A DNA stretch of 64,000 nt, taken from assembly GCA_033439295.1 (NCBI GenBank), contig JAVTLE010000003.1, positions 1,426,001 to 1,490,000 of the forward strand, in the 5' to 3' direction. Positions 44,176 to 54,900 of this stretch are shown piece after piece. The notes below the pieces were generated by a model that saw nothing but the letters and a program-made list of their open reading frames with translations, ran no database searches and was not told where the DNA came from. A program made the position numbers and the translations under genes. The number at the start of each line of letters is the position of its first letter. Position 1 is the stretch's first letter. This stretch comes from Deuterostichococcus epilithicus. Its lineage: Eukaryota; Chlorophyta; Trebouxiophyceae; Prasiolales; Stichococcaceae.

Positions 44176-45257
44176 ATGAAGCTCCGAGCGATGGCGGATG
44201 AGAAGACCGTTTGCAGACCCAGATCAGTGCCTCGGTCCGTCACCCAACCGCTCGAGAACGTCAACCCCTGCCTGTCACCGGACACAGAACGATGGCTGAG
44301 AACCCACGGCCGGCCGCCTCAGCCAAAAATATCAGACACCCAGTGGAAGGAGCTCGACGAGTGCTTTAGGCTCATTGATACAGGTCTTCAGCGCACCCAG
44401 TCTGCCACGCCGAGCATGGGCACAAAGGATTCAAACGCTCCATTGTTTCTTCTGCTGTGATCTGTTGGCAGCTATGCCGCTGAGAGGCCCTGACCGTTCA
44501 GACATTTTGATGCAGACCGAGGCGGGACGATTGACGCCGCCGAGCTGGAATTCGCATTGAAGGTGCTGCACACAGGGCGTTCACCTCTACCTGTCATGTG
44601 CAACTGCCTGTTCTGAAACATGTCGAGAGGCTGCGACTCGCCTCGTACAACGGTGTTGGTTCACCCAATGCAGCTGCTCGGTGTGTCAGCCAGCAAGGCA
44701 GACGTCGCGGCGACGCCGGGCAAAGCGGGCGCAAATGAAGCACCAGAATTGCACTTGGATGCATTCAACCGGGTGATGACGGAGGTCCTGGCAAGGTCGA
44801 ACAACAGCACGTTGGTGCGCTAATTTGTGAATCTAGAGCATGACCGAGGTGTTGCTGTGATATGCTGAAGCCCAAACTTTCAGCGGCGGTTGACCCCATG
44901 TGGTTTTGTGAGGCGCAGGATGCAGACGGCGCAGGTGCAGGGACCAGCATGACGCTCAGCTTCGACACGACAGCAATCATATACCGCAGGCACGTCCATA
45001 GTGTTTGGTCGCCCCTTCCAAAGCTGCTGTTGGAGGGTGCTCGGCAGCACATATGATCCTGTGCCAGGGGCTGACCGAACACATGGCCAACGCGTCATGC
45101 CTGTTGCCCCTGCCACAGGAAAAAGCTGATGCAAGCCCTGCGAGAGCGAGACCATGTCACGCTGGCAACACTCATGGAGTATCAGACGGAGGCAAAAACG
45201 CCACAGCCGTTGAGAGACATCTCCAGCATCGTTTCCGCCAGTCTGACGCGTTATTGA
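44176..45257 (+). CDS. EF-hand calcium-binding protein
   Basis: The first exon encodes MKLRAMADEKTVCRPRSVPR and ends in WKELDECFRLIDT. The next completes a canonical EF-hand loop DTDRGGTIDAAE with all ligand positions filled, then LEFALK. Later segments: LLGVSASKADVA ... LHLDAFNRVMTEVLAR (a second, helix-loop-helix-like region without a good loop), SFDTTAIIYRR, and a last exon KKLMQALRERDHVTLATLME ending SASLTRY, TGA 45255-45257. Internal exon edges near 44840-45110 are uncertain. I cannot assign a specific role; calmodulin-like or ciliary EF-hand proteins are possibilities. Confidence 0.7.
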
Positions 45258-45960
45258 AGCGATGCTGCGACATGCTCTCCCGCCCCCGCGCCGGGGGAGG
45301 GGGGGTAAACCGGTGAGAAGAGCTCATATGGTCAACATAGTTTCACAGCCTAGGTCCTACACGTACCTAAGTCCCTAAACCCTGTGGTGTCCTGCAAAGA
45401 ATTCTCGAGCATTTCGAAGTCGCTGAACGTTGCACATAACCGACACACCTGAGGCCCCTGAACCTAAACACGCCATCACACCTAGATCACTGACGAGACT
45501 GCGCATCAGCCAAGTGAACTTGACCGGCCGCTGGACATATCGGCCGCCATGCAACTCTGCCAACAGGCAACAGACGAACCAAAATTGCTGCAGCCCCAGG
45601 AGCCACATTGCCCAATCATGCAACCCCGGAGCTGGTCCCCACGCAGCGGCCTCTCGTCGTGAAAACCGCGAGTGGGAGGTGCACTGCAGTCAGCAGCTGC
45701 GCTTGGACGCGGCAGCGATGACAGCCTTGCCGGCGCGGGCAGCGCAGCAGCCGCCACAGCCTCCAGAAGCTGCCCGCCTCCTTCTCAGGCGGCAGGCGGC
45801 CCGTGGGGGCCTCCGCTGACGTTCTGAGGCCTCAAGCGGCGGAGACGCCCCCACTGCCGCCGGCCGCCGGCCTTCCTGTCGCTCACGCAGCGACGGGTGC
45901 CCTAGCCAAGAGTGAACCGCCGGCCACGAGAACCGTTGCCAGGTGTTTTCTGAGGACACT
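45258..45960. other. Convergent 3' region between EF-hand gene and acyl-CoA oxidase
   Basis: About 700 bp, with a G-rich run near 45291-45306. No conserved coding segment on either strand. Confidence 0.5.
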
Positions 45961-48900
45961 TCAGGCGGCGACGGTGCCCCAGCCGATGGAGGCGAGGTAC
46001 TCGGAGTAGAGGTCCTCCTGCCCCGTGGCCAGCCCGATGGGCGCTCGGAGGATGTGGTCCGGGATGGCGAATGCCGCCACCAGCGGCACCGCCACGCCGC
46101 GGATCTGGCGGCGCACAACTCAGCAGGGTTTGCTGTGCGCTTGACAACAACTTCGTGATCTACGCCTTTGTGACGAACTGCACCTGGGCCGACGGACTCC
46201 GGCTGCTCTCAAGCGGGCGCTGCATGAGAGTCCTCCACCACGCGACCCTGCCACCCTGATGCACGCTGTGGCTGTCTGCAAACCAGGATGCACAGCCGCG
46301 CGCCTGCGGCGCCTGCAAGCACGTGCGGGTGCAGCGCCGGGGCCGCGCGGGCACCCGCGCTGTCGCTCGCATGCAGCCGCTCCAGCAGGGAAGGAGGGGC
46401 GAGGCGCGAGGATGGTCGGCCCACCTCGAGGCACAGCTCCTCCAGCAGGCGCGCTATGGCCTTGGCCTTCTCGGGGGAGACGTAGTCGTCGTTGCGGAAC
46501 AGCGCCTCCTCATGGATGCGCTTGAGCGCGAAAAGGTCCGCCATCGCCTGCGTGGGGTTCACACGGCGACAGCAGTGAGAGATGGTTTGCCGGGGCACTC
46601 GAGACATGCGCAGCGCGGCTGCAGTCCCCTCGTGTCGACAAGTGTCTCTCTTCCACACGAGGAACACGTGCCTCCCGAGCCCTCGGGCCCGTGAGCGCAC
46701 GCCCCGTCAGCCCCCCTAAGCGCACTTCCATGCAGTCAATGGCCATGGCGAGTCGTGCCGACCCCACGACTTTTGGGAGACAACACAACGGAACGACTGG
46801 AAGTTCAGGAGCTGCACCTTGAGGGCCTTGCGGCAGTCGGGGTCCACGCAGCTGGTGACGCCCGAGTAGAATGCGTCCAGCATCAGCGACTCCTGCGGTG
46901 CCGACAGTTGGTAAACAATCAACATCATTGTTTCGAGCCGTCCGTTATGACCTTCGGTACGATGTACCCGTCCTAAATATGACAAAGCATCTAGCTTTGA
47001 CATGCAGGCGGCGGGCGGTCAAGGCGGTCTGCGCATGCAGGCCGGAGCAGCTGGCAGCGTATCGGATGGGGGCGCTCCAGAAGCGGCAACGAGACAGCCC
47101 ACTCGCATGCAGCCGTCCCACAGCAGTCTCCCTCTCCTCCCTGATCCCCTCTGGGAGTCTCCCCAGGCTTGGCTAGCTGGGCCCGCACCTGGTGCGCGGT
47201 GGCCAGCGCCAGCAGGTGGTTGAGGCACTTGTTCCAGGCGTGGAAGGAGCCCAGCCGCCGCGTGTGCTTGCGCAGCCGCTGCGCCACAGTGTGCAGCAGC
47301 CTCGCCACCCGGTAGCTGCGGAGGGGAGTGAAAAGGAAGGGGTTGACACTTCAGTGCCAGACCTCGCAGCCCCTCAGTACTGGCCGCACAATCTCCAATT
47401 TAGAGATCCAGCCACTTGGGAATGCGCAGCCGAGCCTCAACTTGGCCTGCGCGCGACCGTGCGTCAGCAGCTGCAGACCAGTGGCTCAACAGGTGCGGTG
47501 CGGGAGACCGCGACCGGCCTGGGCCTCGTGCCGGGTGCAGCCCCCCCCAACAGCAGGCAGGACTGCGACGAGAAGGAGCAAAGGAGTCCCCTGAAGCTCC
47601 GCCCTCACCGCAGCGCGCGCTTGAGGAAGGCGGGGTCCCGCAGGTGGCGCGGCCCGGTGTCATGGGAGACCAGCGGGTTGGGCGGCAGGGCCCCGATAGC
47701 CCACTGGCGCAGGTAGGTCCAGGTGGCGGACACCGCGCCGCCCTTGAACTTGTCCTGGTACCGCTTCAGCAGCATCGCCGCCACCTGCTGCTGCAGCACC
47801 GTGTTGTCGCCTGCGCGCACAAGCGCAGGTACGGAGCCGTCACCGCCGGCTTGCTCGAGCCCGCATGCCGGCAGGCTCCACCTACACCACCTGGCTGTGG
47901 CATAGCAGAAGGCTATATGCGCGGTGAGACCGCGCTCTCGGAGCCTCCTGCCTCCGAGGCGAGGTCGTCGCGACCTGCGCGCTGCCGTGTGCACCTTGGA
48001 GGCACGGCAAGTGCAGGGACATCAGCGCACCCTCGAAGGTCTGGAAGGTGTCGATGGCTGCTTGCACACGCCAACGACTGCAGTGTGCAGCTTAGGGGAT
48101 GAAGCAGATCGAGGGAAGCACAGGCATGTGGCACACCCTCGAAGGTCTGGAAGATGTCGTGGTCGGAGCGCAGCGCGCCGAGCCTGTTGATGGCCGCATA
48201 GCCGTGCCCGCCGCACGCCTCCCGGCACACGCTCAGCGCATTTGCGGTGTAGGACGTCGTGTAGGCCTTCAGGCCTGCAAAACGGTACAAAGCCTTTCAG
48301 GCACGAGATCAGACGGGCAACATGCGTCGGCTGCTGTGAGTGCTACCTGGCGAGGCTCGCTCGGCAGGGCTCTATACTGCACTCCAGGCTTTGTAGGTAG
48401 GCCCGCTGCCGAGTCACGTTCCCCCAGTGAGCACAGCTGCGATTTGCAAGACGTTCCAAAAGGTCGTGGAGTCTGCAATTCCCACACTACCCAGCACCCA
48501 GGCGCACAGGGCCACAGGTGCAACAACCGGATCGGCCTGAGGAGGGATATAAAGATGCTGCGGCCAGGCAAGCGCAACCCCTCGAAATGCCGTGACGGCG
48601 GAAAACGACTGCACATTGGCGATGAGCTCTTCATCATCATCATCGTCGGAGCACTTCATCTCGTAGCAACTTCGGCAGTTGCAGGGGTCGGAGCAGGGGT
48701 CGGAAAGGCTTTGCTGCAGCAGTTTGAGACGGCTTCTCACCAGCAGAGAAGGAGTGCACATCGGCGATGAGCTCCTCGTCTCGCGAGCGCTTCATCTCGC
48801 AGTACATGTCCACCAGCTGGTTTTTCGCAAAGTGAAGCGCATATGTCGTCGCCAGCATGGGCATCAGCCGCCTGCAGGCGGCACCAGCAGCGGCGGCAGT

Positions 48901-51667
48901 CAGAACCTGTGACGTGCCTCTGTCAGCCCAGGAGCCTGGCGGCCACTGCACATTGGTGTTGGGGGCGTCTCCGGAGCACACGTGCAGAGCCGGGAACTCT
49001 GCAGGTGTATGAGTTGCGCGACGAACACTTGAGCAGACATCGCTTGACGCGGGTGCGTTCGCTTCACGCGGGCGCGGCATCGCAGAGGGCGCCGGCAGGG
49101 CGAGGCGTGTCGGGCCGGGGATGCCGTGCAGGCGGGTGCGCGTCGAGAGCCGAGGGTTCAGGGACATGCAGAGCTCGAAGGGTGCGCACCACTGCAGGCT
49201 CTGGTAGTCCAGCACTGCAATCTCGGAGCCGTCCGGCGGGCCGAACTGCTGGCGCTGCGCTGCGTACCGGATGGCAATTGTCGCCGCGCCCTGCGATGCT
49301 GAGATGGACCCTGCTCAGTAGTAGAACCAAATGTACGACACCTGCAGGCGCTGACTGCAGATCCTCTCGCACGTCAAGGGAAAGCGCAATGTCTGCACAG
49401 CCCAAAGCTACTTGTTCGCCGCCGGGCGCAGCAAGCAGGTTGCAGAAGGCTGCAGCCGCTCTAGAGGTCTCGTCACCGTGCCGCCCCGCTCACCTTGAGG
49501 ACACCCAGCGAGCCGGCAGTGAGGCCGACCCGGCCGCCAGTGAGCTCGCCGAGCGTCGCGGCGAACCGCTTGCCGGCGCTCGGCAGCGGGCTGCTGTATC
49601 GCCCCGCACGGTCCACGCTGGCAAAACGGTCCAGCAGGTTCTCCCTCGGGATGCGCACGTGCGTGAAGCGGATGGCGCCGTTGTCCACGCCGTTCAGGCC
49701 CACCTGCAGTGGTGACATAAGTCATCGGCCCACTGTGACATAAAGAAGTGTGAACTTGGTGCAGGATGTGCAGCGCTGATGACGCCAAGGCCTCTGCGGT
49801 CCCAGCTGCCACAACGTATGACCCCTACCTCGACTGAGCTGGAGCACGCAATGAGCAGGCGAGCCGGTGCATGCTCTGCCATTGTTCTGCAAGGACGACG
49901 GCTGTGTGACCGTGCAGGCCCCGCCTCTGCCCCACATCCGTGCAATAATCTGCCATGCAAGCACTCTGCTGAAACTATTGGGACCCACCTTGCAGCCGCA
50001 GTTGTGAAATCTCATGCGCCTGCCTGCATGAAACTACAAAGGCGTGAACAATACAAAAAATGCCTATTCGCACCTTGTAGCCGCAGTCGTGAATTTCCAC
50101 GCCCGGGAGGCAGACACCGGCGTCGTCTCGCAGCGGCACAATAAAAGCATGCACCCCATGGTCGTCGATGGTGCCGCTGCCATCGGGGGCGGGCACTCGC
50201 AGCCGTGCAAAGACCGTTGCCGCCCGGCCGTCCTCCGCCGCATTGCCGATCCACCACTGCAGCAATGCAGCAGGAAAGCTCGTGAGCAGAGCTTTGCACC
50301 AGCCTCCCAGCCGGCCTCATTGCAACATTGAGGGTTGCCTGTTTTCAAGAAGCAGCCCGCCGAGATAGGGCAGATTGCACTCGAGGTGCCGTCGCATTCA
50401 GCAGCGTTGCGTTCTGCAGGCCTGCACCGCTGCAGGCTCTGACCCAACGCATGCAGCTCCCGCAGCGGCTGACGGACTGAAACCCACGAGATCATTGTTC
50501 AGAAGCTTACCTTGATGGCGCCCTCGTCGGGCGTGTGCACGTCCCACTCGTCTGCTGCGATATCCAGCATCGCCTCTGTCTGCAGGCCCGCCACATTGGA
50601 ACCGTGGCGCAGCTCCGTCATCGCGAAGCAGCCGGGAAGCCGGAAGCTGTCGATGTCATCAAAATACTTTTCCCGGTGCCGCTCAGTGCCCAGGTTGACC
50701 ACGCTGCCGCCCCACAGGCTGTACTGGACGCCCATCTTCACCATCTGTACGTGGCCAGAACAGGGGTATTTGATCCATCAGCCTGCGGTGCGGCACTATC
50801 CGATTGCGACCCTGACGTTCACAAATGCCAATATGCCACGCAGTTCAGGTCCTGAGATGCAACTGTAGTTCGATAGCACCAACTCAAAGCCCCGTGCTTG
50901 GCCTGATGCTGACACTGATGTTGCCACCGCTGGGCATGGCACGGTGGGAATTGCCTACCGATGACAGATCGATGAGGCTGTACAGCTCTGCCAGGTAGAA
51001 ATATTTTTTGTAGTCGTTGGCGAAAAACTTCATGGGGTTGTAGCCCGCCTCCAGCACCAGGCGCAGGTGCTTTCGGCAAAGCTCCCGGTGCTCCTCTGCG
51101 CAACGGATTTGACGGATTGCGTGAGTCAACACCAACCTGGCCAGCCCAGCCGTGTGGCAGCGCCATTCACTGCTTCGCGTGACCACAAGGTGACCAACGC
51201 GGGACTGCATCAGCACTCTGGCTTAGCCGACTGCATGCAATGCAGTTGAAGTCTGTGGTGTCTGGCCAACATCAACATTGCGGCGCCGCACACAACACCC
51301 ACCTTTGCTCATGCCCTCGCCGATGGCGGGCAGCAGCTCCGGGTGCTGGCGGAACAGCTGCACGCAGCAAAACCAGAGGCTTGGCTGAGCAGTCTGCAAG
51401 GGCGTCAGCAGCAGCTCATGGGCAATCCAGGCCACTCAGCCCCACCTCGTAGACCTCGTTCTTCATGCTCCGCAAGTCGTCCAGGTAGTTGGCCAGCACG
51501 TTGCTGTCAAATCGTGGCAGCGTGCGGCGCACAGCGCTTGAGCAGGCCGCCATAGACACGCCAGTTGACACGTCTGCTGCTTGCACTTCACCGCCATCGT
51601 TTTGGCCGACCCTCAAGTGGCGCATCAGCGCCACGAGACGCCCCTGTGCTGCTGTATGCGACTCCAT
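45961..51667 (-). CDS. ACX3: Peroxisomal acyl-CoA oxidase, ACX3 type, with PTS2
   Basis: FAD enzyme catalysing the first step of peroxisomal beta-oxidation; closest to plant ACX3 (medium chain). From ATG 51667: RLVALMRHL at residues 10-18 fits the PTS2 consensus R-L-x5-H-L, and the C-terminus GWGTVAA is not a PTS1. Then [221 protein letters not shown] and [20 protein letters not shown] at 45961-45963. About 20 exons. Three introns carry decayed copies of exon ends. A second Met upstream (51727) would bury the PTS2, so I prefer 51667. Confidence 0.94.
48027..48062 (-). repeat. Decayed copy of an ACX3 exon end
   Basis: Matches the real exon end at 48134-48168 almost perfectly over ATC/CTTCCAGACCTTCGAGGGTG; the copy reads DTFQTFEG against DIFQTFEG and keeps the GT donor. 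It lies about 105 bp downstream in the minus-strand intron. Confidence 0.8.
48598..48670 (-). repeat. Decayed copy of an ACX3 exon end with an Asp expansion
   Basis: The copy reads [20 protein letters not shown] and then FSA, against the real [20 protein letters not shown] at 48741-48805. Same strand, about 70 bp into the downstream intron. An ATC/GAT triplet run has grown inside the copy. Confidence 0.8.
49985..50020 (-). repeat. Decayed copy of an ACX3 exon end with donor
   Basis: Copy reads MRFHNCGCK followed by GTGGG; the real exon end at 50070-50105 reads VEIHDCGYK followed by GTGCG. About 80 percent identical over 35 bp, 50 bp apart, with both splice donors intact. Confidence 0.8.
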
Positions 51668-51986
51668 GATGCCTGGAATCCAGCAAAACAAATTGCGCGG
51701 ACAGCAGAAGGCGCTCCAGTGCACCATCCAATCAGCGGCGTCACCAGCTCCGGAACAGTCAGCGTGTGGTCCCGTCCCGTCATGGCAGTCCTCGCCCCCC
51801 TCCTTGGCTCGTTAGCTCGTTTAGTTCCCTATTGCTATTAGGACGCATGAATTCGAGTCGGATGTATTGAAGAGCAGGGTTCAACGAAACTGCAGTTGCC
51901 AAAGCTCTCAGAGCCCAAAGCCGGATTCAGCAACACAGGGCTGCAGGCCAGTGCTGTCACATTGACGGGCTCCCCACTCAAAGTCA
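51668..51986. other. Region between MBB1-type gene and acyl-CoA oxidase
   Basis: Both neighbours are on the minus strand; it should contain the 3' end of the MBB1-type gene and the ACX3 promoter. Nothing else seen. Confidence 0.5.
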
Positions 51987-54900
51987 TCAGGACCGCTCGT
52001 CCGGCTGCCACTTTGGCAAGACTAGCTCGTCCGCTTTGGACAGCAATTGCAACTCTGCCAGCTCGCTGCGGCTGAGGATGGCGCCGACGCCCCGTGAGGG
52101 CTCGCTGCCGCTGCTGTCACTGCTCGGGCCGCCCCCGCTGCCGCGCGATGCTGCTGCCTTAGCTGCAGCGGCGGGGTATGCCGGGCCGCTCACGAGTGAT
52201 CTGGACCGCGCAGGCGGCTTTAGCTTGCTGCCGTCTGGCGCCAGCCAGTCTGGGGAGCCGCGGGCACCTGCAGACACGGTCAAGACATGCTTGGCACGGT
52301 GCCCTGGAAACGGCAAGTCGTGCAAGCTTCGAGATAGCAGGTCCAGCGCCCGTGGCAAGTGGAAGGTGCATGCGCATCTCTGCGCTGAGGCAGGGGCGAC
52401 ACTGCTGCCGGACCTGCCCCGCGACCCAGCCGCAACTGGACCAGGACGGCAGGCTGAGGGCGGGTGCGCACGCTGTTGCGAGCTGGAGGCCTCGAACCGC
52501 TCGAACCAGGTGGCTATCTGCTGCAGGATGGGCTCCAGCGGCTCCAGCACCTGGTCTGGGTCTGCAAAGTTGCGGGGCGCCACCACCTGTGCGCCCATGT
52601 AACGCACAGCTTGCGTGAAGGGCAGCTGCGGCTCATTGAAAAGGCCCTGATCACCCCTGATGGCTCATGGAATACGGAACACACCTTTTCCGGCAGAGGT
52701 TCATGTTCCAGCATTGCACAGCGCTGCCGAAAGCCCGGCCTCAAGCCGGGTAACACACCACGGCAGCATCGCAGACGAGCTTCACATGCTCGGCGTCCGA
52801 ACGGCAGCGTTTGCCGAAAGCACGGTGGCAGAACCAGGCCACGAATTCAGGTCATCAAAACCGAAGTTGCACCTCCTGCTGCTCCTCGAGGCTGTACTTG
52901 CGCAGGTCGTCCGCGCGCTGCAGGAAGCCCAAGTCCTCCTCCATCTGTGCCCACGCCTGCAGTCTCATAAAATGTGACTCAATACACCGGATTTGCATGA
53001 GCTCCAGTCCCTTTCGCCTGGCGCATTGCACGAAGCCCAGATCCTCCCCCATCTGCCCCCGCGCCTGTGTTTGCACACATTGACACCATAGTATTTGCTA
53101 CATTACAGACCGTGCGGGCTGCCTGGGGACCCTACATGTGCGCCCACGCTTGCACTTGCAAAGAGATGTGCAAAATCACACCCAGCCTGACACACGGCGA
53201 ATGAATCTGTCTACAATAGTATTCCACCTGTGCCCACGGTTGCAGAGCATGACACGGCGCTAGACATGTCCCTAATGGCACCATTTGAAGGTCTGCCATG
53301 GGTAACGAGCAGGTTGGCAGACGCCAACTTGACAGTCAACATTTGCCAATCCATGCCATAGCCCCCAATCCAACAGCAAGCGTTCGTGTGCGGGCTGGAG
53401 GGCGCGCCTTCCAGCTGGGCTCCGACTGGGGGAAGGCCTTGACGGCACAGCGGAACAGCTGCCGCGCCAGCTGGTGGTTGCCCGCCTGCTTCTCCAGCAC
53501 ACCCCATGCCTACGCGGCGCCGACAACCATGTGTTGCCGTGAGACTACTAAACACTGTCTGCGGCAGGAAAGCAAGGTGCTGAACCATTACGAGACCAGG
53601 AGGTCACCTGTCTCAGTCGTGACGGCTCAGCCACAGGTACTTGCTGTCAGCCGCATTGGGTGCAGAGGAAACGTGCACCGTGCACATGATTGGGCACACG
53701 TTTAGAGTCTCTTGTGGATGTAGTGCCATTTGCACTATTGACCGCAACATTAAAATTTAGCGGGCATGTGTGGCATGCACCTGCCAGACGAAGGCCACGT
53801 CGCGGCTGCTGGAGTCGGCCCAGACGCCCTCCTGGAACAGCTCCCGCGCCCGGTCCACGTTGCCACGCCGGAACTCCATCACGCCCCATGCCTGTGAGCG
53901 AACATGTGACGGATGCACTTCGAAACGTTATTCCTGTTTGTGTGCTACTGTCACAGCAAACTCTTACGATATGATGATGGTCGCAGGCACGTTGACAGCG
54001 TGTAATGCCTATGGAAACTCTGGCGCCATGCAACAGACGCCACCTGCCGCACAGGGAAGCCCGGCGCTTGGGTGGCTGACTAGGGGAGCACTCTGTGCCG
54101 TCGAAGTTCATTGTGCAGATGACAGCAAAGGGGCTGGCGCCGCCGTCGTGTGCGCACCTGCCAGATGTGGAGATGCTTGGGGTCGGCCTGGGAGCCCTTC
54201 TCGAACACCTCGCGAGCCGCCTCGATGTTGCCCGCCTCCTCCTCCAATATCGCCAGCGCCTGTGAAGGGCAGCCAGTTGAACGTTTGCCATGCCTCAGGG
54301 TGCCTGTCACTTCTCAGTACGAATCGTGAAAGAGAGCATCGCAATCGCAAAGCAATTTGCCAGTTTGGGGACTCGGAACAGAGACCCCTCCCACGCCTCG
54401 CCGCTTGCAGGCCGAGTAGCAGCCAAGACTGATCCGGGACCTCCGACAGACGCACCACAGGCTCGGTGTCACAGGAAAGAATGCATTTTAGTCACCGGTG
54501 CATCAGCACACCTGCAGGATGGCGGCGTCGCCGGGGTTGAGGTCGTGGCCGCGCTCCAGCAGCTTGCGTGCGTTGTTCAGGTTGCCCTGCTCCTTCTCCC
54601 ACGTCGCCCACGCCAGGTGCAGGTACCTGCACCGAGTTTCATGCGCACTCAAATCAGAAGATGGTGTCGGGCTGCATCTAGCAACGTTGTGCCGCTGTAG
54701 CCTGTGACCTCGACTTGAGCTGCCAGCATTGAGCAAGTCCACAAGCCCGCACGAGCTCTGCTGCCCGGCGCTTAGCTGCTGCTACACCCGCACACGAAGC
54801 GGAGGGAAGTGGCGCACTTGACGTAGAGGATATGTTGCGGAAATACATTGCATGCGTCGCAGCAGCAGTCGGCAACCCTCCAATGCGAGCGGGGTCAACA

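Noticed and set aside
53029-53073. Extra HAT repeat of MBB1
   Set aside because: It matches the adjacent exon start at DNA level more closely than any other HAT unit and has no donor, so it is a junction duplication rather than a functional repeat.
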